Shown here: in pieces, positions 1 to 5,784 of the stretch
Position numbering within the stretch: the first letter of the stretch is position 1
Layout: every line of letters begins with the position of its first letter
DNA from: Verrucomicrobiota bacterium
GTDB taxonomy: Bacteria; Verrucomicrobiota; Verrucomicrobiia; Verrucomicrobiales; Akkermansiaceae
Assembly (NCBI GenBank): GCA_026397695.1
Contig: JAPLUJ010000645.1
Coordinates: forward strand, 1 to 17,726
Length of the DNA: 17,726 nt
Direction of reading: 5' to 3'
The notes under the pieces: generated by a model
Databases searched by the model: none
What the model saw: only the letters and a program-made list of their open reading frames with translations
Told to the model about the DNA's origin: nothing
Made by a program: the position numbers and the translations under genes

Positions 1-239
1 GACGAACTGGTTTTCACCGTCTCGACGACCTCGGCGATGGTGCGTGTTCGCGAGAGTCCGAAAAACAGGTGCACATGATCGGCGACTCCGCCGACGCGGA
101 GCGAGGGGCAGTCGATGTTGTCGAGGGTGCCCGCGAGGTAGGGGTGCAGTTCCGTGCGGATTTCGGGGGTGAGGACCGGTTCACGGTTCTTCGTGCTGAA
201 TACCAGGTGGATTAGGATGCGGGATAGAGACTGAGGCAT
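1..239 (-). CDS. IS200-like / REP-associated tyrosine (Y1) transposase, N-terminal part
   Basis: The gene starts at the ATG read from 239 and runs off the left edge of the window, giving 79 visible residues that begin MPQSLSRILIHLVFSTKNRE. Residues 55-57 are HVH inside ADHVHLFFG, the HUH metal-binding motif of Y1 transposases; the catalytic tyrosine would lie in the missing C-terminal part. The family cuts and rejoins single-stranded DNA. Members without IS ends (RAYTs) are known to be associated with REP hairpins. A tandem heptamer array lies 19 bp upstream of the start, and the same style of array flanks the four-helix-bundle gene in pheST. It cannot be decided here whether this is a complete IS200/IS605 element or a single-copy RAYT. 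The family call is firm. Confidence 0.85.
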   Translation of the reverse strand, partial: MPQSLSRILIHLVFSTKNREPVLTPEIRTELHPYLAGTLDNIDCPSLRVGGVADHVHLFFGLSRTRTIAEVVETVKTSS

Positions 240-258
240 GGTTGTGTGGATTCCCGCG

Positions 259-286
259 ATCCACGATCTTCCATCCGCGATCCTGC
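259..286. repeat. Heptamer array ATCNNNN, four units
   Basis: Four head-to-tail 7-mers are read on the plus strand: ATCCACG, ATCTTCC, ATCCGCG and ATCCTGC. The first three bases never change and the last four drift. The array sits just upstream of the transposase start. ATCCACG is the same unit as in the array between pheS and the four-helix-bundle gene. Confidence 0.75.
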
Positions 287-406
287 GCGAGCTGGCCGGG
301 AGTGGCGGGTGGATGTGGCGGCGGAGCGCATGCCGGGAGGATGGTTAGAACATCCGTGAATTAGAGGAATGGCTGGCGGATGGCAAGAGGAAATGCTGAG
401 GAGAGG

Positions 407-427
407 CCAGGAGTCAGGAGTCAGGAG
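407..427. repeat. Period-7 repeat, three units
   Basis: The units CCAGGAG, TCAGGAG and TCAGGAG follow each other with no gap and are followed by ACGGAAG. The period is the same as in the other arrays, but this one lacks the GAT/ATC anchor and may be a different family. Confidence 0.55.
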
Positions 428-492
428 ACGGAAGAAGAAGAGATTTACGAATGACGATCCGACTTCGCCGAGGCTACGACGGACAGGTCTTT

Positions 493-513
493 GATTTTGG
501 ATTTTTGATAGGG
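493..513. repeat. Heptamer array GATNNNN, three units
   Basis: GATTTTG, GATTTTT and GATAGGG are consecutive 7-mers on the plus strand. This is the opposite orientation to the array at 259-286 and the same as the array next to pheT (12204-12259). No gene lies beside it to explain it; it could be the edge of a lost module. Confidence 0.6.
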
Positions 514-725
514 AAGAGGGCTGAACCGCCAAGGAGCGGGCAAGGAAAACGGGGAACGGGAGAAATGGGTTGCAGACGGCAGCGCGAATCGATAAGCGGG
601 GATTGTCCGATGACGCTTTACAGCAGCACAACATCATTGTCGGTTCAAAGCAAGAAAGCTGCGGCATTCCGGTCATATCCCGGATTGCTTCAAGCGGGAT
701 TAGTGGCATGCGTTGGGGCGTGGCC

Positions 726-1937
726 ATGCATCGGATGGATTCCCGCACACGGCGCGGCGACAGTCACTTGTGGCTGACCGCGCTGGGGCTTTCCTTGCTC
801 GCCAACACCGCTCTTGTTGCCACCGTGGGCTTCATCACGATGAAATCCCTGAGATTGAGGGAAAAATCCGTGCCTGTTTCCGAGCCCGCCCCATCCGTGG
901 CGATGATTTATCCCGTGCTGGCAGAAAACCACGCCGCTCCGGTCATCACTCCGGCCACCGCTCTGGCTGCCGCCGCCGCTGCAGCCGCGCCGGCCCCGGA
1001 AACCATTGCGACTGCAGGACATCGCTTTGCCCGGACATCCCAAGATCAAAGCGCCCCACGGCCGGACACGCCGGCCTTCATGGGAGAACGCAATACCCGC
1101 GCCACCAGCGACCGGCCACCGGAGCCCACCGCGCCCCCCATGCCGTCACAGGCGGGTATCACGCCGAAAGACGCCATGGATATCGAAACCACGGAGAGCA
1201 ATTATCAGGACGGCAGCCTGGCCTCAACTCAAGCCGCCGTTTCTCCAACCGATCCGTCCACGACCCCGCCGGCACGCGATACACCCATCCCGGCGGACTC
1301 ATCTCCGGCCAAGGATGCCGCCGCGTTGCCCCCCCCCCACCCGACCGGCCCGGCCCCCGTGTCCAACCCTCCGCCCGCCCGCGAATTGTTGTTAGATGGT
1401 CCCCATCCGGTGGACGTGCCGGTCCCCCGCGAAGTCGCCAAGGAAGATGCCATCAAACCGAAACCCGAAGATCGGCAGACAGCGCGCCTTCCGCCGCTTC
1501 AAACCACCGGACCTGCGAAAACCCTCGAGACTCCCAAGCCCACACCCCCCAGGGAACCCGGATTCAGGGGCTTCCAACGCAAGACCGCTGTCACTGGATC
1601 GATCTCCCGCACCGGCCGCAGCGCCCTGGATGTCGAGGATTCCCCGCTCGGCCGCTATCAGGCCGCCCTCAGCCGCGCCGTGGAACTGGAATGGCAGCGC
1701 AATTGCGTGCGCCACCGCGATTTCATCACGCCGGGATTTCTAACGGTCAGATTCTTCGTCGAACCCGGCGGCAAGGTGCGTTCGGTCCAATTCGTGGGTG
1801 ACATGGCAACCGGAGAAGTGCAGAAGGGCTTCACCTTGAACTCGATCCGCGACGCCGAAATCCCGCCGATGCCCGCCACTCTGCGCAAACAATACGACAA
1901 GGAACCGCTCGAACTCATCTTCAGATTCTTCTTCTAA
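726..1937 (+). CDS. tonB: TonB-like energy transducer
   Basis: TonB spans the periplasm and passes the energy of the ExbB-ExbD proton channel to outer-membrane TonB-dependent transporters. From the ATG at 726 the protein has 403 residues: a short basic N-terminus, one membrane segment at about 15-37 (LWLTALGLSLLANTALVATV), a long Pro/Ala/Thr-rich linker up to about 310, and a compact C-terminal domain (about 315-403) ending EPLELIFRFFF. The start is a choice: 726 has a G-rich stretch (GGGG) about 8 bp upstream, while in-frame ATGs at 708 and 735 are also possible. exbB begins 8 bp after the stop, so the three genes form one operon. The linker contains a run of ten C (1329-1338). The C-terminal domain is divergent; the call rests mainly on architecture and neighbours. 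Confidence 0.8.
   Translation: MHRMDSRTRRGDSHLWLTALGLSLLANTALVATVGFITMKSLRLREKSVPVSEPAPSVAMIYPVLAENHAAPVITPATALAAAAAAAAPAPETIATAGHRFARTSQDQSAPRPDTPAFMGERNTRATSDRPPEPTAPPMPSQAGITPKDAMDIETTESNYQDGSLASTQAAVSPTDPSTTPPARDTPIPADSSPAKDAAALPPPHPTGPAPVSNPPPARELLLDGPHPVDVPVPREVAKEDAIKPKPEDRQTARLPPLQTTGPAKTLETPKPTPPREPGFRGFQRKTAVTGSISRTGRSALDVEDSPLGRYQAALSRAVELEWQRNCVRHRDFITPGFLTVRFFVEPGGKVRSVQFVGDMATGEVQKGFTLNSIRDAEIPPMPATLRKQYDKEPLELIFRFFF
1329..1338 (+). repeat. Run of ten C inside tonB
   Basis: Ten consecutive C encode part of the Leu-Pro-Pro-Pro-His segment of the proline-rich linker. A change of one C would shift the frame before the C-terminal domain. The annotated frame is intact. Confidence 0.9.
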
Positions 1938-1945
1938 CCATCATT

Positions 1946-2620
1946 ATGATAGAAATCATCCGCCCATTGGCCACCATCGCCGCGTCCGACGCACTCCAAG
2001 CGTCATGGAATTTCCTGCAAAAAGGCGGGATTTTCATGATCCCGCTCGGCCTCACCGCGATCGCCGGCACCACCGCCATCCTCTACAAATTCCTCGCGCT
2101 TTCCCGCAACCGTGTCATCCCCGAAACGCTTGTCCGACAAGTGGAGAATTTCCCGGAACTGGCTAGGACCCACCGGATCGAACCGATCCTCAGGGAGTTT
2201 GAAAAAGGGTACAGTGCGCTCGCCCGCCTCTCCGCCGTGGCTGTTAGACACCGCGGCAAACCGCAACGCGACATCATCCTGGCCGTGGAATCCGCCGCCC
2301 GCGAGGAAACCGCCCGCCTCCACGCCGGCATCGGCGTGCTCGACACCGCCATCACCGTCGCCCCGCTGCTCGGCTTGCTCGGCACCGCCTCGGGATTGGT
2401 CACCATCTTCCAAGGCCTGAGTGAAGCCGCCGATCATGTCATCATCGCACGCGGTATCGCCGAAGCGCTCACCACCACCATCTTCGGCCTCGCCATCGCC
2501 GTGCCCTGCGTGGTGGCCCACGGTTATTTCTCCCGCCGCATCGAAGTGCTCACCGTGCGCCTCGAATCACTGCTGGCCGACCTGGCATACGCCTGCCAGA
2601 AAACCGCCGGTCAAATCTGA
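1946..2620 (+). CDS. exbB: ExbB/TolQ/MotA-type proton channel subunit
   Basis: ExbB forms the pentameric inner-membrane channel that, with ExbD, uses the proton gradient to energise TonB. The 224-residue protein has three membrane segments: about 27-50 (FMIPLGLTAIAGTTAILYKF), 132-156 (with the family motif APLLGLLGTASGLVTIF) and 170-195 (GIAEALTTTIFGLAIAVP). The cytoplasmic loop lies between the first two, as expected. Length is normal for the family. It starts 8 bp after tonB, and the exbD start follows 6 bp after its stop. The MotA/TolQ/ExbB family includes TolQ, but the preceding TonB-like gene favours ExbB. Confidence 0.93.
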   Translation: MIEIIRPLATIAASDALQASWNFLQKGGIFMIPLGLTAIAGTTAILYKFLALSRNRVIPETLVRQVENFPELARTHRIEPILREFEKGYSALARLSAVAVRHRGKPQRDIILAVESAAREETARLHAGIGVLDTAITVAPLLGLLGTASGLVTIFQGLSEAADHVIIARGIAEALTTTIFGLAIAVPCVVAHGYFSRRIEVLTVRLESLLADLAYACQKTAGQI

Positions 2621-2626
2621 TAGATC

Positions 2627-3074
2627 ATGCGCTTCCACCGCCGTCCCCGCAAACGCATCGAAGTGACGATCATCCCGATGATCGACATCCTGGATGATCG
2701 ACATCCTGCTCATCATGCTGATATTTTTCATCGTGACCACGGCGTTCAAAAAGCCGCGCGACATTTTGCGCATCGAGTTGCCGACGGTGCGGGAAATCCC
2801 TTCCGACAAGATCGTGGCGGCGCGCTCGGTGATCGCCGTGGATGCGCTGGGCAACATCACCCTTGACTCGCTGGCGGTGCCCGAAGGGTTGCTGGAATCC
2901 TATCTCGCGGCCTATCAGAAACAAAACCCCGGCCGCAAACTCGAACTCGAAGCCGATAAGAAACTCCCGCTCGAACGCCTGCTGCAGGTGTGGGACGCCC
3001 TCACCAAGGCTGGCATCCAAATCAAGGACGTCCCGGCGCGCGTCAAACTCGCGGATTCCACCCCCTCCAAATGA
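2627..3074 (+). pseudogene. exbD: ExbD/TolR-type subunit, frameshifted by a 16-bp tandem duplication
   Basis: ExbD is the single-span partner of ExbB and carries the essential membrane Asp. The frame opens at 2627 (MRFHRRPRKRIEVTIIPMIDIL), then a 16-bp duplication (2677-2692 repeated at 2693-2708) shifts it. The rest continues in another frame from the ATG at 2694 (MIDILLIMLIFFIVTTAF) to the stop at 3072-3074 and ends KLADSTPSK. Removing one repeat copy restores a continuous 143-residue ExbD, the usual size. The duplicated bases encode MIDIL, which holds the conserved Asp. As it stands, either the product is lost, or a 126-residue form starting at 2694 is made without the cytoplasmic N-terminus. 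A slippage switch, a recent mutation or an assembly error could each explain it. Confidence 0.88.
2677..2708 (+). repeat. Perfect 16-bp tandem duplication in exbD
   Basis: GATGATCGACATCCTG occurs twice without a gap or mismatch. The length is not a multiple of three, so the second copy breaks the exbD frame. Confidence 0.97.
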
Positions 3075-3192
3075 AATTGCGGCTTGCTCGAGTCCTGCCA
3101 CGGCTGCACAGAACCGCCGGCAACATAATTCATCATTTTTATTGATCCGGCACTTGCCATTTACCGGGCTTGTCTCTAAGCCCCTCGCCGCC

Positions 3193-3810
3193 ATGGCAAG
3201 CATCGGTTCCTTTTCCTTTCCATCAAACGGCTTTGAAGCCGTGGTTTTCGATTGTGACGGCACGCTGGTGGACTCCATGCCGGCCCATTTCAAGGCGTGG
3301 TGCGAGGCGCTTGCGCTGCACGGTGCGGGCGGCGTGTTCAAGGAAGACGTGTTTTTCGCCATGGGCGGCCGGCCGACGCATGACATCGTGGTGGAGTTGA
3401 ACGATGAATACAACCTGCACCTCGATCCCGAGAAAGTGGCATTTTCCAAGCGTGAGGCATTCCTGAAGCGCTTGCACAAGGTGGAGTTGATAGATGAAGT
3501 GGCGGCGTTTGCGCACTCGCTGCGGGGGAAAATCCCGATGGCCATCGCCAGCGGTGGCTCCCGCATGATCATCGAAAAACTCCTTCATTCCGTGGGGATT
3601 TCCGATTGGTTCGACGAAGTGGTGACGGCGGATGACGTACCGGTAGGCAAGCCCGCACCGGATGTATTTCTACACGCGGCCCGCCTTCTGGGCGTGGGGC
3701 CCGCGAAGTGTCTGGCGCTGGAGGACGCGCCCTCGGGGATTCTCGCGGCGCGGCGCGCGGGCATGCAGGTTCTGGCGATTCCGTCGCCGCTGACATCGTC
3801 GATGGTGTGA
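3193..3810 (+). CDS. HAD-superfamily hydrolase, beta-phosphoglucomutase-like
   Basis: This 205-residue soluble enzyme carries all four HAD motifs: FDCDGTLVDS (Asp20 nucleophile and Asp22), ASGGS (Ser120), Lys153 in VGKPAPDVF, and the acidic pair Glu177-Asp178 in LALEDAPSG. The helical cap between motifs I and II and the GKPAPD and EDAPSGILAA signatures place it in the beta-phosphoglucomutase/YqaB-like subgroup, which acts on small phosphosugars. The exact substrate cannot be read from the sequence. The frame is open upstream to 2842, but that part overlaps exbD and is not HAD-like, so the ATG at 3193, shortly before the beta-strand leading to motif I, is the likely start. It lies 118 bp after the exbD stop and on the same strand. 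Confidence 0.88.
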   Translation: MASIGSFSFPSNGFEAVVFDCDGTLVDSMPAHFKAWCEALALHGAGGVFKEDVFFAMGGRPTHDIVVELNDEYNLHLDPEKVAFSKREAFLKRLHKVELIDEVAAFAHSLRGKIPMAIASGGSRMIIEKLLHSVGISDWFDEVVTADDVPVGKPAPDVFLHAARLLGVGPAKCLALEDAPSGILAARRAGMQVLAIPSPLTSSMV

Positions 3811-3864
3811 TGGGCGGGCAGCGGGTGTCGTCCGGGTGTTTGAGAGAAAGTTTCTAACAACATT

Positions 3865-4941
3865 ATGTCCGATCCGCTGTTTCAACCACTTCAAGCCGGA
3901 GCCCTGCTCCTGTCCAACCGCGTGGTGATGTCTCCGCTCACCCGTTGCCGGGCCTCCGCCGGGCGCGTGCCCAATGCCATGATGGCGGAGTATTACCGGC
4001 AACGCGCGTCCTTCGGCCTGATCATCTCGGAAGCCACCGCCGTGAGCCCGATGGGTGTCGGCTACCCTAACACCCCGGGCATTTGGTCGGACGCGCAGAT
4101 TGCGGGATGGCAGGGTGTCACGCGTGCCGTGCATGATGGCGGCGGACAAATCGTGCTGCAACTCTGGCATGTCGGCCGCATTTCGGATCCGGTCTATCTG
4201 GATGGCGCGCTGCCGGTGGCACCCAGCGCGGTCCGACCCGCCGGACATGTCAGTCTCATCCGCCCGCCGCAACCGTTTGTCACGCCGCGGGCGCTGGACA
4301 CGGTGGAAATCCCGGCGCTCATCGCAGCCTATCGCCTGGGTGCGCAAAACGCCCAAGCCGCGGGATTCGACGGGGTCGAGATTCATGGGGCGAATGGTTA
4401 TCTCATCGACCAGTTTCTTCAGGACTCCACCAATCACCGCACCGATGGCTATGGAGGCCCGTTAGAGAACCGCGTGCGTTTCATGTTAGAGGTGACGGAT
4501 GCGGTCATCTCGGTTTGGGGGGCGGATCGCGTGGGCATGCACCTCGCTCCGCGCTGTGACTCCCATGACATGGGGGATTCCGATCCTGCGACGCTCTTCG
4601 GTCACGTTGCCCGCGAACTCGGCAAACGGAAACTCGCCTTTTTGTGCGCCCGCGAATCGCACCAACAAGCGGCGCTCGGTCCCTCACTCAGGCAGGCATT
4701 CGGCGGTGTTTTCATCGCCAATGAAGGATTCTCCGCAGTGAGCGCTCGCGAAGCCATCGCCTCCGGCAAAGCCGATGCCGTCGCCTTCGGCAAGCCCGCC
4801 ATCGCCAATCCGGATTTGGTCGAGCGTCTCCGCACCGACGTGCCATGGAACCCGCCCGATCCCGCAACCTTCTACGGCGATGGCCCGCAAGGCTATCTGG
4901 ATTATCCGTCTAACGGAAATTCACGCCGAGTTTCTGCGTGA
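3865..4941 (+). CDS. Old yellow enzyme family NAD(P)H:flavin oxidoreductase (NemA-like)
   Basis: An FMN-dependent barrel enzyme that reduces activated C=C bonds, nitro compounds or N-ethylmaleimide-like electrophiles. The 358 residues carry the family marks: SPLTRC (23-28), LQLWHVGR (98-105), the substrate-binding pair His174 and Asn177 with Tyr179 in EIHGANGYLIDQF, NHRTDGYGG (190-198), and the phosphate-binding GKPAIANPDLVERL (309-322). Length is typical. The last residues are odd: after the family-typical GYLDYP the protein ends SNGNSRRVSA, and these codons overlap the opposite-strand pheT fragment by 32 bp. So the tail either reflects an old convergent overlap with pheT or was altered by island insertion. 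The physiological substrate is unknown. Confidence 0.92.
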   Translation: MSDPLFQPLQAGALLLSNRVVMSPLTRCRASAGRVPNAMMAEYYRQRASFGLIISEATAVSPMGVGYPNTPGIWSDAQIAGWQGVTRAVHDGGGQIVLQLWHVGRISDPVYLDGALPVAPSAVRPAGHVSLIRPPQPFVTPRALDTVEIPALIAAYRLGAQNAQAAGFDGVEIHGANGYLIDQFLQDSTNHRTDGYGGPLENRVRFMLEVTDAVISVWGADRVGMHLAPRCDSHDMGDSDPATLFGHVARELGKRKLAFLCARESHQQAALGPSLRQAFGGVFIANEGFSAVSAREAIASGKADAVAFGKPAIANPDLVERLRTDVPWNPPDPATFYGDGPQGYLDYPSNGNSRRVSA

Positions 4942-5045
4942 GGGCGGCGAGCACTTTCTGATGGGCGGCGTCCACCTCATCCGCCTTGAGGGTGCGGTCG
5001 GCGGCACGGTAGTGGAACCGATAGGCGACGGACTTGCGGTCGGCC
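4910..5045 (-). pseudogene. pheT: Displaced 3' fragment of pheT (44 codons plus stop)
   Basis: Read on the minus strand it encodes ADRKSVAYRFHYRAADRTLK and continues to LGVNFR followed by TAG, matching the last 44 residues of the complete PheT in this window with only 3 differences (Asp/Glu, Thr/Gln, Asn/Lys). At DNA level I count 18 mismatches in 136 bp with no gap, so most changes are silent. It has no start and no upstream pheT sequence; the match ends near 5045. This is the end of the FDX-ACB (anticodon-binding) domain. The silent pattern shows it diverged while it was part of a working pheT. I infer it was the original gene end, pushed away when the island arrived. Confidence 0.92.
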
Positions 5046-5138
5046 TGCGACGGCCATTCCTCACACGGCGGTAGGCTTTTCAGATGGGTTCAGCCAAGGG
5101 GTCAACACCTTCAAAATTTTTTTGAGAAAAGCATTTTT

Positions 5139-5173
5139 CAGGTTTGACCTGGCATGCCAGCAACAACTATACA
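5139..5173 (+). promoter_or_regulatory. Sigma-70-like promoter with overlapping dyads, lexA-like operon
   Basis: TTGACC (5144-5149) and TATACA (5168-5173) are spaced by 18 bp. A start of transcription near 5180 would leave only a few bases before the ATG at 5185, so the mRNA may be nearly leaderless; no Shine-Dalgarno sequence is seen. Two dyads overlap the promoter: CAGGT-TTG-ACCTG (5139-5151) across the -35 box, and the perfect palindrome CTGGCATGCCAG (5149-5160) in the spacer. Both are well placed as operators for the repressor encoded directly downstream. An A/T-rich stretch (5111-5130) lies just upstream. Confidence 0.6.
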
Positions 5174-5184
5174 TCCGTTTAGCA

Positions 5185-5784
5185 ATGATTGGATTGACCC
5201 CTACTCAGGCTGCCGTTCTGGCGTTCATTGAGGATCGCTTGGATTCGCACGCTCTTCCGCCCACCTGCCGGGAAATCTGTGCCCGCTTTGGTTACAAGAG
5301 TCCGAAGGCCGCATCCGATCATCTCGTGGCACTGGAACACAAAGGATTCCTCGCTCGCGATCCAATGCGTGCCCGAGGCATTCGCCTGTTGAAACCACGG
5401 GGAATTCCAGTTCTGGGAACCATTGCGGCGGGCCTGCCTGCCGACTCGCTTGCTTCGCGTGACCACCAACTTGCCATCGACCCTGCGGTTTTTGGTATCA
5501 AGGACCGTAGCAACGCCTTTGCCCTCCGCGTCCAGGGTGATTCGATGGAGGGGCGTTCTATTTTCGATGGCGACATTGTAATGCTTGAAAGCGGTGCGAC
5601 TCCACGTCACGAAAGTGTCGTGGCCGCGTTGATCGATAACGAATCGACTCTGAAAACATTCCTCCGGCGGGATGGAAAGACGTGGTTACGCGCCGAGAAC
5701 CCACGCTATCCCGATTTGATTCCGGCGTGGGATCTGCAGATCCAAGGGGTTGCCCGGGCTGTTATCCGCCATCTACCACCATGA
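5185..5784 (+). CDS. lexA: LexA-type self-cleaving transcriptional repressor
   Basis: LexA proteins bind operators through an N-terminal winged helix and inactivate themselves when RecA filaments form on damaged DNA. From the ATG at 5185 the protein has 199 residues, the normal size. Residues 1-70 form the LexA winged helix (TCREICARFGYKSPKAASDH at 27-46). The cleavage bond fits Ala82-Gly83 in TIAAGLP. The catalytic Ser120 sits in GDSMEG and the Lys157 in STLKTF. All functional residues are present, so it should respond to SOS. An upstream in-frame start at 5122 would overlap the promoter and lacks family sequence. Its stop overlaps the methyltransferase start (ATGA at 5781-5784), which implies translational coupling. 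It may be the host LexA or an extra, system-specific copy; its position inside the island favours the second. Confidence 0.9.
   Translation: MIGLTPTQAAVLAFIEDRLDSHALPPTCREICARFGYKSPKAASDHLVALEHKGFLARDPMRARGIRLLKPRGIPVLGTIAAGLPADSLASRDHQLAIDPAVFGIKDRSNAFALRVQGDSMEGRSIFDGDIVMLESGATPRHESVVAALIDNESTLKTFLRRDGKTWLRAENPRYPDLIPAWDLQIQGVARAVIRHLPP

Larger units (their letters stand above)
240..725. other. Gene-less stretch between transposase and tonB
   Basis: Apart from the three small period-7 arrays I see no gene here. The open frames that cross it lack protein-like composition and overlap the repeats. No convincing sigma-70 promoter or terminator was found, although the tonB promoter must lie in its right half. 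The tonB frame stays open back to an ATG at 570, but that extension (residues such as CGIPVISRIASSG) is not typical TonB sequence. Confidence 0.6.

Noticed and set aside
451..777. 108-residue plus-strand frame before tonB
   Set aside because: It overlaps the heptamer array and the tonB start region and has no protein-like pattern.
713..1801. Long second frame across tonB
   Set aside because: A by-product of the GC-rich, proline-coding tonB linker; the tonB frame has the membrane segment, the C-terminal domain and the operon fit.
2670..3572. 300-residue minus-strand frame across exbD and the HAD gene
   Set aside because: Antisense to recognised coding sequence on the plus strand; no family resemblance.
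5179..5610. 143-residue minus-strand frame across lexA
   Set aside because: Antisense to an intact LexA with all catalytic residues.
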